Below, piece by piece: positions 10,201 through 17,113 of a stretch of DNA of 64,000 bases. The DNA lies in contig NZ_CP014571.1 of assembly GCF_017357425.1 (NCBI RefSeq), positions 2,666,001 to 2,730,000 of the forward strand. Reading direction: 5' to 3'. Each line of letters starts with the position of its first letter. Position 1 is the stretch's first letter. Source of the DNA: Arthrobacter sp. D5-1 (GTDB lineage Bacteria; Actinomycetota; Actinomycetes; Actinomycetales; Micrococcaceae). A model generated the notes under the pieces. It had not been told where the DNA came from and ran no database searches. It saw only the letters and a program-made list of their open reading frames with translations. The position numbers were made by a program, and so were the translations under genes.

Positions 10201-10764
10201 GAGGTGGGTGACTACTTCGGTGACGATGGTGCCGGGCGGCATTGCGTCGATCCATTGTTTGAAGAGTGTTCTTGGCCGGAGGTATTTTCTGCCTCCCATG
10301 GCCTGACCCACATCTGAGTCCGGTCCGATCATGACTGTCAGCACGGGTTTGAGGGTGTGGGGGTCAAGTGTCCTTGAGGCCAGTTCGCCACGGGTGACTG
10401 CGGCGGGGATCGCTCCCCCGGCCTTGCCTGAGGTGCGTGCGTGGGCGTCGGAAATGAGGCGGCAGAGCGCCCGGTAGCCGGCGCCGTTGTTGTTTCCGTG
10501 GGCGAGGACGACGACGCGGCCCGCGACCTGGGTGCGGTGGTCGCCGTCGTCATCGAATACAGCCAGGTCCACACCGACGATGGGATCGATACCGGCGTCC
10601 ATGCAGGCTTTGAGGTGTTTGATGGTGCCGTACAGACCGTCGCGGTCCGTGCAGGCGAGCGCCGTGGCGCCGTCTGCTGCGGCTGTTTTGGCGAGTTCGT
10701 CGGGCCAGGAGACGCCATAGTGCGCACTGAAGGCCGTGGAGACGTGCAAGTGGGTGAAGCTCAA
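7264..10764 (-). CDS. dnaE2: Error-prone DNA polymerase III alpha subunit DnaE2 (ImuC)
   Basis: A 1166-residue C-family polymerase. The N-terminal PHP domain begins FTHLHVSTAFSAH. The palm carries the catalytic aspartates in LPDIDLDVE and the LKLDVLGVRM segment. Near the C-terminus is an OB-type nucleic-acid-binding domain (VFISIDDGTGCVDSVFF). DnaE2 is the translesion polymerase responsible for damage-induced mutagenesis in many bacteria, normally working with the Y-family-like protein ImuB and with ImuA. Neither partner is in this window. The apparent start is TTG 10764, four bases after the stop of the small DUF6504-type gene, so the two are probably translationally coupled and share the SOS box at 11144–11161. 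It is slightly longer than the roughly 1080 residues typical of the family. Confidence 0.95.
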   Translation of the reverse strand: MSFTHLHVSTAFSAHYGVSWPDELAKTAAADGATALACTDRDGLYGTIKHLKACMDAGIDPIVGVDLAVFDDDGDHRTQVAGRVVVLAHGNNNGAGYRALCRLISDAHARTSGKAGGAIPAAVTRGELASRTLDPHTLKPVLTVMIGPDSDVGQAMGGRKYLRPRTLFKQWIDAMPPGTIVTEVVTHLSAPGEPLSTAHAVRMLKLALEYNIPAVLSNAVRYCAQDGAATADVLDSARTLKSLPELSAAPMLQPTGQGWLKNAHHMHQLGKEIMAAAGQGKADLHKLLANTEALADKCRINPILDMGWKKPVVPEASIIGIDCDPMVELTQRCQSGITRRFPGIAGQAEKQLRSRLEHELGIIARLGFAPYFLTVAEVSRMILDMGVRVAARGSGASSLVNYLIDISQVDPIRHDLIFERFLSGRRSTLPDIDLDVESAERHNVYRKIFDRFGAERVTLMSMQNGYRARGAVRDAGLALGMDDGEIGEIAKQLWRFSARKFREALVEKPELRSFAGRVEQGGLEENQQLDLLVDLTERLDRLPRHISMHPCGVILGDATLLDRTPVQPSGLGLPMSQFDKHDMDPMGMLKLDVLGVRMQSAMAFAVREVIRLHPSKAEVVAAGRHPVEPGGTGPDYIADDGRIDLNAVPFDDEPTYELIRSTHTLGCFQIESPGQRELIGKMAPREFNDLIIDISLFRPGPMKSDMVRPFLEHRHGFAPEIYPHPDLKPVLQETHGVTVFHEQILKTFDVMTGCGLARADEFRRALGDEVHEPGVESYFRREAIRNYTPEVVDKVWGTLKAFGSFGFCKAHGAAFAVPTYQSAWLKTHHPEAFLAGLWEHDPGMYPKRLLVAEARRLGIPILPLDINRSHAEYRVEKIQQGPHQGKLGIRLSLTGIYGLSGAELKRIVAGQPYDSLADLRARARVSKPNIKRLAQLGAFDALHQDSGGKANRADLVQHLQALQSSPTKKAIDVIEGQLSFALGDVELRNLAPELPEPSMVDNVRAELDLMAVDVSEHLMDSHRPLLDKLGVTTADQLLGLRNGTEVLVAGVRIATQTPPMRGGRRVVFISIDDGTGCVDSVFFHEAQEESGPLLFGTRLLLIRGTTRRTGPKGISLSATKAWDLSRPETLPFTELLPAGGDPPDEYTHRGALHGISRNLAITGLGS

Positions 10765-10768
10765 GGGT

Positions 10769-11113
10769 TCACGCTGCTTCGTCAGGCTCTACGGCCTGTG
10801 CCGGCGCAGCGTCGTGGATGCGAAGGAGCCGCCATCGTCCGCTGCTGACATGGCGGACAAGGTCAAGGGTGATGGGGTCTGCAGTTGGGGCAACTGCATC
10901 CAGGGGGTGGAGTTGGACGCGCCATATTTCGTGGTCCACCAGTCCTGCTCCGGTACCCAGGGGGGCGCGGCTTTCTTCCAGCCACCATTGGCGTCGCTCG
11001 TACCACCGGACGGGGTCGTTGGAGACTGTGTAGTGCGTCCCTTTCCAGTGGACGGTGCGTGGCTGGCCTGTTTCCGTGCAGCCGACCTCCACGGACTCGC
11101 TGAACAGCCCCAT
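10769..11113 (-). CDS. DUF6504-type small protein of the dnaE2/imu locus
   Basis: A 114-residue protein that starts at ATG 11113 with a strong AGGTGAGG ribosome-binding site. A longer in-frame start would run through the SOS box and is rejected. Recognisable features are TVHWKGTHYTV, the Trp-rich RWYERRQWWLEE and WRVQLHP. I recognise this as the type of small protein found beside imuB/dnaE2 genes in actinobacteria; its function is not established. The stop lies four bases from the dnaE2 start and an SOS-type operator lies just upstream, so it probably belongs to the damage-induced mutagenesis system as an accessory factor. That role is inference. Confidence 0.7.
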   Translation of the reverse strand: MGLFSESVEVGCTETGQPRTVHWKGTHYTVSNDPVRWYERRQWWLEESRAPLGTGAGLVDHEIWRVQLHPLDAVAPTADPITLDLVRHVSSGRWRLLRIHDAAPAQAVEPDEAA

Positions 11114-11143
11114 ATCCTCACCTCGTTTGCGCCGGATTTTGTA

Positions 11144-11161
11144 TTCGAATGTATGTTCGAA
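11144..11161. promoter_or_regulatory. SOS box (LexA operator) upstream of the DUF6504–dnaE2 operon
   Basis: The sequence TTCGAATGTATGTTCGAA matches the Gram-positive/actinobacterial LexA consensus CGAAC-N4-GTTCG with a single change in one half-site (T for C). It lies 30 bases upstream of the ATG, where a repressor would block the promoter. Confidence 0.85.
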
Positions 11162-11194
11162 TAAATCCAGTTTACGCCGGGGTCGGGACAAAAC

Positions 11195-12250
11195 CTACTT
11201 CGAAGTTCCTGCCTTCCCCCTGGGCCGGGCTACCCGCTTGCCTGCCTGCTTCAGCAGGGCATCACGCCAGGGCTGCATTCCCTGGGCGAGGGCTATGCTG
11301 CCCATCATTGACGATGCCAGGCGAAGTTGCTGGGTTCGCAGTATCCGCTTTCTGCCATAGGTGGCGAGTGCTGCATCCCTGGGCATTTCATTGAGGAGCT
11401 TGCCCAGGGTCACGGCATCGATCAACGCTTCGCAGGCGCCCCGGCCCAGGTTGGGTGTCATGGCGTGGGCGGCATCCCCAAGCAACACCACGTTGCCCCG
11501 CGCATAACGCCCCAGGGGTGGCGTGGTCCAAATCCGTTGGGCCAGGGAGTTGTCCGGCGACGCCAAGGAAAGAACCTTCCTTACCGCGGGCGAGTAGTGG
11601 CCATAACGGTTCCGTGTCAGTTCAAGAGCCTGGGCAACGTCCACTTTCTCCGGGCCGAAGTCCGAACGGAAGGAAGCGTACCAGTTGGTTCCGCTCCCGG
11701 TGGGTGCCAATCCAAAAATCTCTCCGTGTCCCCAGTACTCGCCAATGTCTTCCATGGACGGAGTTGCTGGAATGACTCCACGGACAGCGAGGAACGGCGT
11801 GGGCCTGGCGGCGCTCCGCGATCCCCAGGAAGCCTGCCGGACCACACTGTTGACCCCATCCGCCCCGACAGTCAGCCATGCATCACCCGGGAGTCGGTCC
11901 ACGCGCCCAGTTGCCCGGTGGACGGCTTGCGGGACGGCAGAGTCCAGCAGCCTCAACAATTCCGGCCGTGACACCCCCAGGAGCCCCTCCCCTTCCATGG
12001 ACAGCATGGGCTCACCTGAGGGGCTGCGGAGCGCTCCTGCTTTGATGATGGCTCCCCTGCTCCGGGCGGCTCCCAAAATTCCCAGCTCGGACAAGGCCCC
12101 CAGGGCTTCCCTCCACATGGCCAGGGTCGTTCCTACTGTGGGCAGTTCCGGCCGTTGCTCGTACACCGTGACATCGAACCGGCCGGGGTCCAGCCGTCCT
12201 GCGAGCGCCAGGCCGGCAATTCCGCCGCCGATGATGTCCACTTTTTCCAT
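11195..12250 (-). CDS. FAD-dependent monooxygenase (PHBH/UbiH-type)
   Basis: A protein of about 351 residues with the class A flavoprotein hydroxylase plan. The N-terminal Rossmann motif is IIGGGIAGLALAG, and the C-terminal FAD-ribityl motif is LLGDAAHAMTPNLGRG. Such enzymes hydroxylate aromatic or other small organic compounds using NAD(P)H and O2; the substrate is not predictable here. The start is ATG 12250, with GTG 12256 in frame as an alternative. No good ribosome-binding site is seen, and the promoter overlaps the dyad at 12265–12278. It is divergent from a TetR regulator 58 bases away, the classic layout for a substrate-induced detoxification gene. Confidence 0.85.
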   Translation of the reverse strand: MEKVDIIGGGIAGLALAGRLDPGRFDVTVYEQRPELPTVGTTLAMWREALGALSELGILGAARSRGAIIKAGALRSPSGEPMLSMEGEGLLGVSRPELLRLLDSAVPQAVHRATGRVDRLPGDAWLTVGADGVNSVVRQASWGSRSAARPTPFLAVRGVIPATPSMEDIGEYWGHGEIFGLAPTGSGTNWYASFRSDFGPEKVDVAQALELTRNRYGHYSPAVRKVLSLASPDNSLAQRIWTTPPLGRYARGNVVLLGDAAHAMTPNLGRGACEALIDAVTLGKLLNEMPRDAALATYGRKRILRTQQLRLASSMMGSIALAQGMQPWRDALLKQAGKRVARPRGKAGTSK

Positions 12251-12264
12251 GGCCACACTGTACT

Positions 12265-12278
12265 ACTACATTTGTAGT
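12265..12278. promoter_or_regulatory. Palindromic operator between monooxygenase and TetR genes
   Basis: A perfect inverted repeat, ACTAC-ATTT-GTAGT, sits in the short gap between the two divergent genes. Its position over both start regions makes it the best candidate binding site for the TetR protein encoded at 12309. Confidence 0.65.
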
Positions 12279-12308
12279 GGCGAAAGGGTTTGAGGCTAGA
12301 CTTTCGCC

Positions 12309-12845
12309 ATGCCGGACCGCCGAACAGAACTTGCCGACGCCGCCCTCGCCGTCGTGGCGGCGAAAGGCCTCAAAGGACTTACCCACCGGGCTGTCGACGC
12401 CCAAGCCGGCGTGGCCGTCGGAACCACCTCGAACTATTTCCGCAACCGCGCCGCACTGGTCAGTGCCGCCGTCGACCGCGTCGAAGAGCGGGACACCCTC
12501 CTGCTCCAGCAGGGCGGATGGGAGACCCCGACGTCGGTGGCGGCCTTGGCGGACCAACTCACCGGCGCCCTCATGGGACTGGCGCTGGAAAATGCAGACC
12601 TCACCCGTGCAAGGTTCGCGTTTGCCCTGGACCAGCCCGAGGTCGTAGCGGCCGGCCACGAGCGGATGCTCGCCGGACTGACCCACATCCTGGGCTTTCT
12701 GAAGGTGTCGGACGCCAGGGCACGGGCCGAGTCGGTGGCCGACTACGGAGATGGCCTTGCCATGCACCTTCTGACCGCCCGCAAAGGCCAGGATATTGAC
12801 AGGGCATCTGTGGCACGGAACATTCAGCGCCTGCTGGAAGGATGA
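12309..12845 (+). CDS. TetR-family transcriptional regulator
   Basis: A 178-residue regulator with an N-terminal TetR helix-turn-helix: LTHRAVDAQAGVAVGTTSNYF followed by RAALVSAAVDR, about residues 25–60. The rest is a helical ligand-binding domain. The ATG at 12309 is preceded by TAGACT about seven bases before it and by no ribosome-binding site, which suggests a leaderless transcript. It most likely represses itself and the divergent FAD monooxygenase through the intergenic dyad, with the monooxygenase substrate as a possible inducer. The regulatory target is inferred from position only. Confidence 0.85.
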   Translation: MPDRRTELADAALAVVAAKGLKGLTHRAVDAQAGVAVGTTSNYFRNRAALVSAAVDRVEERDTLLLQQGGWETPTSVAALADQLTGALMGLALENADLTRARFAFALDQPEVVAAGHERMLAGLTHILGFLKVSDARARAESVADYGDGLAMHLLTARKGQDIDRASVARNIQRLLEG

Positions 12846-12891
12846 AAGTCAAGGGGTGGACGGCAGCGGGTCCACAGAGCAGGATTGTGGC

Positions 12892-13281
12892 ATGAGTACC
12901 AATGACGCACTCCTGAAGCAGGTCAACATCACGGCATCGGACGACAACCTGGTGGCAAGGTTTGAAATCGATGGGAACATACCAGGCTCCGGCGCTTACG
13001 TCGTGGGCCTTGTTGCTGCCAGTGAGGATTACTCCTCACAGCGTAGGCTCGGCATCGAATTCATGAATGGAGAGGCTATCTCCTTCTACTCCTTCAACCA
13101 CTCCCTGAGCGCCGAGGAAAACTACGACATCAAGGGCGTAGAGCACTCCGGCAACGTCATCACCGGAAACTTCCCGATGTCGGCCATCCACGGGCTCAGC
13201 AAAGGCCATGTGATGACGGGCTTCAGCGAAGCGGACGGCCGGGACTTCCAATCCGGGGTCCCGGTAACAGAAGCACTCTGA
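12892..13281 (+). CDS. Small hypothetical protein
   Basis: A 129-residue protein starting at ATG 12892 after an AGGA motif. It is acidic and mostly beta-strand in appearance, with alternating hydrophobic and polar residues (NLVARFEIDG, GAYVVGLVAAS, EAISFYSFNHS). There is no signal peptide, transmembrane segment or motif I recognise. It lies downstream of the TetR gene in the same direction with a 46-base gap and converges with the SRAP gene, whose stop is two bases away. The function is unknown. Confidence 0.65.
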   Translation: MSTNDALLKQVNITASDDNLVARFEIDGNIPGSGAYVVGLVAASEDYSSQRRLGIEFMNGEAISFYSFNHSLSAEENYDIKGVEHSGNVITGNFPMSAIHGLSKGHVMTGFSEADGRDFQSGVPVTEAL

Positions 13282-13283
13282 CG

Positions 13284-14048
13284 TCAGAAGAGGCCTTCCA
13301 CCGGCTCAATGAGCTCCGGTGAATTATTGCGGACGTTCCCCACGGCACTGCCCACAGGATCCAACGTCCACCCGGAGGCGGCGTCGTGCGCCTTGGAACG
13401 GACCATCTCCACCAGCCCCGCAGCATCCTTCTCCCGCGGATCCAACCAGGCTTCCATGGTCTCCGTGTCCATGGGCAGCGGAACCCGGTCGTGAAGGGCA
13501 GTGAGCTCGTCAAACACCGAAGCACTGCGACGCGTCCGGGCAGATTCGGCGGTTGGGGTGTCCGCCGTCAGGATGGACATGGACAGCAGCCAGCGACCGG
13601 GATCATCATCAGCTGCCGACTGGTCCCGCCACCATTCATACAACCCGGCAAAGACCAGGCCCTGGCCATCCCCCGGGTGTACGTAATAGGGCTGCTTGTT
13701 CTTCCCCTCACCCTTTTTCCACTCGTAGTAGCCATCGGCCGGAACTGCGCACCGCCGGGCAACAGCAGCCTTCTTGAAGGAAGGCTTTTCCAAAAGGGTC
13801 TCGCTGCGGGCATTGATCAACCGGGCGCCACCCTTGGGATCCTTGGCCCACGATGGCACCAGGCCCCACTTGGCAACGTGGAGCTGCCGCTTCAGGTTGT
13901 CATCGACAAGCCGCTCCAACACGATCGGAACAGCGTCGGTGGGTGCCACATTCCACGACTTTTCCAGGGCGATCTCGTTCTCCAGCTCGGCGTCGAAATC
14001 GGCAAGCAGATCCCCCACCGCACGGGCCATTACATAACGTCCACACAT
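13284..14048 (-). CDS. SRAP-domain protein (SOS-response-associated peptidase; abasic-site crosslinker, YedK/HMCES family)
   Basis: A 254-residue protein beginning MCGRY, so that after removal of the initiator Met, Cys2 is the N-terminal nucleophile that forms a thiazolidine crosslink with abasic sites in single-stranded DNA. The other family residues are present: NVAPTD, LINARSETL, YYEWKKGEG (catalytic Glu) and ALHDRVPLPM (catalytic His). The start is fixed at ATG 14048 because the family requires the exposed Cys; the longer open frame upstream is spurious. The role is to shield abasic sites at replication forks. Its position a few kilobases from the SOS-controlled dnaE2 operon fits a DNA-damage theme, although no SOS box was seen in front of it. 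Confidence 0.92.
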   Translation of the reverse strand: MCGRYVMARAVGDLLADFDAELENEIALEKSWNVAPTDAVPIVLERLVDDNLKRQLHVAKWGLVPSWAKDPKGGARLINARSETLLEKPSFKKAAVARRCAVPADGYYEWKKGEGKNKQPYYVHPGDGQGLVFAGLYEWWRDQSAADDDPGRWLLSMSILTADTPTAESARTRRSASVFDELTALHDRVPLPMDTETMEAWLDPREKDAAGLVEMVRSKAHDAASGWTLDPVGSAVGNVRNNSPELIEPVEGLF

Positions 14049-14196
14049 GCCAACAGTCTGCCCTTTCCTCCCACATCGCACCAGCGCATGCGCGTGACGT
14101 AACCCGGCTTCCCGCCGTACGGGAATTATCAGGGGGGAGGTTACCGTTGATAACAACGAATTACCCGTGCAAACCACCACTACTGAGGAGAGCTCT

Positions 14197-14457
14197 GTGG
14201 ACTTCACTCCCGACTCCGGCACCATCACCATGTTCTCGACCACTTGGTGCGGTTACTGCAACCGCCTGAAGAAGCAGCTGGACGCCAAGGGCATCGGCTA
14301 CACCGAGATCAACATCGAAGAAGTGGATGGCACTGCCGAACTCGTCGAGCAGCTCAATGGAGGCAACCGCACCGTCCCCACCGTCCTCTTCCCCGACGGC
14401 ACCGCGGCTACCAACCCCTCCGCTTCGGAGGTTGAGAAGCGCCTGGTCGCCGCATAA
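14197..14457 (+). CDS. mrx1: Mycoredoxin (mycothiol-dependent glutaredoxin-like protein)
   Basis: An 86-residue thioredoxin-fold protein with the active site TWCGYC (Cys18 and Cys21 when counted from GTG 14197) and the NGGNRTVPTV cis-Pro segment, closely resembling mycobacterial mycoredoxin-1. It reduces protein–mycothiol mixed disulfides in the cytoplasm using mycothiol. The start is GTG 14197, directly after a GAGGAG ribosome-binding site. An upstream in-frame GTG at 14167 lacks one. The gene lies in front of mscR, another mycothiol-linked enzyme, with a highly structured spacer between them. Confidence 0.9.
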   Translation: MDFTPDSGTITMFSTTWCGYCNRLKKQLDAKGIGYTEINIEEVDGTAELVEQLNGGNRTVPTVLFPDGTAATNPSASEVEKRLVAA

Positions 14458-14482
14458 CCGCCGGCTCCACGCCTAAGCGCTC

Positions 14483-14575
14483 CAGGGCCCGCACGGAACA
14501 ATCCACACGCTGTCTGCCACCTGTGATAGACAGATTGGGAATCCGTTGCGGGCCCTGCTGCATTTAAGGGCCCGC
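14483..14575 (+). promoter_or_regulatory. Structured leader of mscR with two mutually exclusive hairpins
   Basis: Three segments share a GC-rich core: A at 14483–14493, B at 14547–14557 and C at 14567–14575. B is complementary to A over 11 bases and to C over 9, so A:B and B:C pairing exclude each other. Inside the A:B arm, further complementary pieces (CTGTCT 14510–14515 with AGACAG 14528–14533) form an extended hairpin. Segment C ends about 15 bases before the mscR ribosome-binding site. It could be a terminator of mrx1, an attenuator or a ligand-sensing switch. The GGGCCC core is self-complementary, which raises the chance of coincidence. Confidence 0.5.
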
Positions 14576-14603
14576 TCTCCGCGAGCCCGAAAGGAACATC
14601 TCC

Positions 14604-15689
14604 ATGGTCCACGCAGTCAAAGGTGTCGTCGTCCGCTCCAAAGGCGCACCCGTAACCCTGGAAACCATCCTGGTTCCCGAGCCCGGTCCCGGCGAAGCAC
14701 TGGTGGACATCCTCACCAGCGGCGTCTGCCACACCGACCTCCACTACAAACTCGGTGGCATCAGCGACGACTTCCCGTTCCTCCTGGGCCACGAAGCCAC
14801 CGGCGTGGTCAGCGCAGTGGGCCCCGACGTCACCGACGTAGCCCCCGGCGACCGCGTGGTCCTCAACTGGCGTGCAGTCTGCGGCAACTGCCGGGCCTGC
14901 AACCGCGGGCAGGCCCAGTACTGCTTCAACACCCACAACGCCACCCAGAAAATGACCCTCGAAGACGGCACGGAACTCTCACCCGCCTTGGGCATCGGTG
15001 CGTTCATTGAAAAAACCCTGGTCGCTGCCGGTCAATGCACCAAGGTAGACCCCGACGCCGATGCCGCCGCCGTTGGGCTGCTCGGCTGCGGCGTCATGGC
15101 AGGTTTGGGCGCGGCGCTCAACACCGGCGGCGTCAAGCGCGGCGACTCGGTTGCCGTCATTGGCTGCGGCGGAGTGGGCGTAGCTGCCATCGCGGGTGCC
15201 GCGCTCGCAGGCGCCACCACCATCATCGCCGTCGACATCGACGCAAAGAAGCTCGAGCGGGCAAAGGACCTCGGCGCAACCCACACAGTGGATTCCTCCA
15301 ACAGCGACCCCGTCGAGGAAATCCGCGCCCTGACGGGTGGTTTCGGCGCAGACGTGGTGATTGACGCCGTCGGACGTCCCGAGACCTACAAGCAGGCCTT
15401 CTACGCCCGCGACCTCGCAGGAACCGTCGTCTTGGTAGGCGTCCCCACGCCGGAGATGACTCTGGAACTGCCGCTTCTGGACGTGTTCGGCCGCGGCGGT
15501 TCACTCAAATCATCGTGGTACGGTGACTGCCTTCCCTCCCGGGACTTCCCCATGCTGGTGGACCTCTACAAGCAGGGCAAGCTGGACCTCGATGCCTTCG
15601 TCACCGAACGCATCACCATCGACCAAGTGGAAGAAGCATTCGACAAAATGCACCACGGCGCCGTCCTCCGATCGGTGGTTGAACTATGA
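14604..15689 (+). CDS. mscR: S-(hydroxymethyl)mycothiol dehydrogenase / S-nitrosomycothiol reductase
   Basis: A 361-residue zinc-dependent medium-chain dehydrogenase. The catalytic zinc Cys is at residue 42 ([10 protein letters not shown]), followed by GHEATGVV and the structural zinc cluster [15 protein letters not shown]. The NAD-binding motif is [15 protein letters not shown]. In mycothiol-producing actinobacteria this enzyme oxidises the formaldehyde–mycothiol adduct to S-formylmycothiol and reduces S-nitrosomycothiol. The start is ATG 14604 after AAAGGAAC. The stop overlaps the next start by four bases (ATGA), so the MBL hydrolase is co-translated. Regulation may involve the hairpin leader described at 14483–14575. 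Confidence 0.92.
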   Translation: MVHAVKGVVVRSKGAPVTLETILVPEPGPGEALVDILTSGVCHTDLHYKLGGISDDFPFLLGHEATGVVSAVGPDVTDVAPGDRVVLNWRAVCGNCRACNRGQAQYCFNTHNATQKMTLEDGTELSPALGIGAFIEKTLVAAGQCTKVDPDADAAAVGLLGCGVMAGLGAALNTGGVKRGDSVAVIGCGGVGVAAIAGAALAGATTIIAVDIDAKKLERAKDLGATHTVDSSNSDPVEEIRALTGGFGADVVIDAVGRPETYKQAFYARDLAGTVVLVGVPTPEMTLELPLLDVFGRGGSLKSSWYGDCLPSRDFPMLVDLYKQGKLDLDAFVTERITIDQVEEAFDKMHHGAVLRSVVEL

Positions 15690-16318
15690 GCACCCTCACC
15701 ATTGACCACGTGGTCACATCAGGCACGTTCTCGCTCGACGGCGGCACCTGGGACGTCGACAACAACGTTTGGATTGTCGGGGACGACTCCGAATGCCTCG
15801 TCATCGACCCCGCCCACAACCCTGACGCCATCCTGCAGGCAGTCAACGGCCGCACCGTCAAAGCCATCCTGCTGACCCACGGCCACGACGACCACATCCG
15901 CTCAGCCGGTGAATTCGCGGATCTCACCAAAGCACCCATCCATTTGCACCAGGACGACTGGATGCTGTGGCGGGCAGTGTTCCCGGACGTCGACCCCGAT
16001 GCCGCAATTGCGGACGGCGACCAGTTCACCGTTGCCGGAGCCAACTTGAAGGCCATCCACACGCCCGGACACTCGCCGGGATCCGTTTCCTTCCACTTGC
16101 CCGGCGAAGGGACACTCTTCAGCGGAGACACGCTCTTCCAGGGCGGCCCCGGCGCAACGGGACGCTCCTACAGCGACTTCCCCACCATCATCGACTCCAT
16201 CCGGACCAAACTGCTCAGCTTGCCGGAAGAGACGGTGGTTCGCACCGGGCACGGGGACTCCACCACCATCGGAGCGGAAAAGCCGCATCTGGACGAGTGG
16301 ATCGCCCGGGGCCACTGA
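15686..16318 (+). CDS. MBL-fold hydrolase of the mycothiol formaldehyde pathway
   Basis: A 210-residue metallo-beta-lactamase-fold protein with the dinuclear zinc motif THGHDDH, then [15 protein letters not shown] and RTGHGD supplying the remaining ligands. It overlaps mscR by four bases. The same mscR–MBL pair occurs in mycobacteria. The obvious inference is that it hydrolyses S-formylmycothiol to formate and mycothiol, the glyoxalase-II-like step completing formaldehyde detoxification. That activity is inferred from linkage rather than read from the sequence. Confidence 0.85.
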   Translation: MSTLTIDHVVTSGTFSLDGGTWDVDNNVWIVGDDSECLVIDPAHNPDAILQAVNGRTVKAILLTHGHDDHIRSAGEFADLTKAPIHLHQDDWMLWRAVFPDVDPDAAIADGDQFTVAGANLKAIHTPGHSPGSVSFHLPGEGTLFSGDTLFQGGPGATGRSYSDFPTIIDSIRTKLLSLPEETVVRTGHGDSTTIGAEKPHLDEWIARGH

Positions 16319-16366
16319 CCTAAGGCGAGTCAGCCTCCGGGGCCTGGAAAGCAGGGGCTCGCGTCC

Positions 16367-17113
16367 CTAGCCCACCAGGCTCCGGAAGTCGCCGTCGACG
16401 ACGTCCGCGTACCCGCGGTAGGCCTCGATGACTGCATCCTCCACGGTCTGGACATCCAGGTGGGGCAGAAGGTCATTGGCGGCGCCCGCGGTAGCAGGAT
16501 CCCAGTCAAGGCCCAAGGCGGCGTAGCTGGCCGTCAAAACGTCACGGATGGGCTTGGAGTTTTCCACCACAATCACGGAGCTGAAGAGCCACCCACCGGA
16601 GACCACCCGCTGTGCAGTGCCGATCAGTTTGATGCTGTGAGCGGGAAAATCAGGGTCCTCGCCGTGGACGCTGAATTCACCAGGACAGTACTCCCCGGGG
16701 ATCTCGCCGACCGCGGCGTGGACACCAACGCTGCGAAGCGCGCCGGCCAACAACTCACCAAACTCCGAAAACCTTGCCTTCGCGCGCACGATCGCGTCCG
16801 GATGCGGCTCAATGTGGTCAATGACCAACGTCCCCTGATGATAGGCAGCCGCGCGTCCGCCGGCTTTCCGGATCAGGGGTTCGAACCCCAGCTCCCTGCA
16901 GGCTTCCTCCGCCGCGGGAAAGCCAGGGAGGTTCGCGTCCCTTTGTCCGAACGCCACAGTTGGCTGCGGACGGTACAGGCGAAGCGAAGGGCCCAACTGC
17001 CCGCTGCGGGCGCGCTGCAACAGCTCCAAAGCAAAATCCAGGTCTTGTGCCGCACCCATGGATTCCAGCTGGCGGTAAGCGGTGAGCTGCGCCGCGGGTG
17101 CTTCGGCCCGCAT
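16367..17113 (-). CDS. Lipoate–protein ligase A family protein
   Basis: A 248-residue BPL/LplA-fold protein. It has the RLYRPQPTVAFGQRD strand region, KAGGRAAAYHQGTLVID (the RRxSGGGxVyH-like loop) and the conserved lysine region KLIGTAQRVV. Family members attach lipoate or transfer octanoyl groups to lipoyl domains of 2-oxoacid dehydrogenases and the glycine cleavage system. Whether this one ligates or transfers is uncertain. The start is ATG 17113, which shares one base with the stop of the upstream thioesterase gene (TGATG), so the two are coupled. Frame continuation upstream of this ATG lies inside the neighbour and is not real. Confidence 0.8.
   Translation of the reverse strand: MRAEAPAAQLTAYRQLESMGAAQDLDFALELLQRARSGQLGPSLRLYRPQPTVAFGQRDANLPGFPAAEEACRELGFEPLIRKAGGRAAAYHQGTLVIDHIEPHPDAIVRAKARFSEFGELLAGALRSVGVHAAVGEIPGEYCPGEFSVHGEDPDFPAHSIKLIGTAQRVVSGGWLFSSVIVVENSKPIRDVLTASYAALGLDWDPATAGAANDLLPHLDVQTVEDAVIEAYRGYADVVDGDFRSLVG

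Noticed and set aside
10769-11191. Longer start for the DUF6504-type gene
   Set aside because: It would place the coding sequence over the SOS box and lacks a ribosome-binding site; ATG 11113 has a strong one.
12265-12278. ACTAC-N4-GTAGT dyad considered as an NrdR box, because of its likeness to 29400–29415
   Set aside because: The outer bases of the NrdR consensus are missing, and the flanking genes are a TetR regulator and a monooxygenase, for which a TetR operator is simpler.
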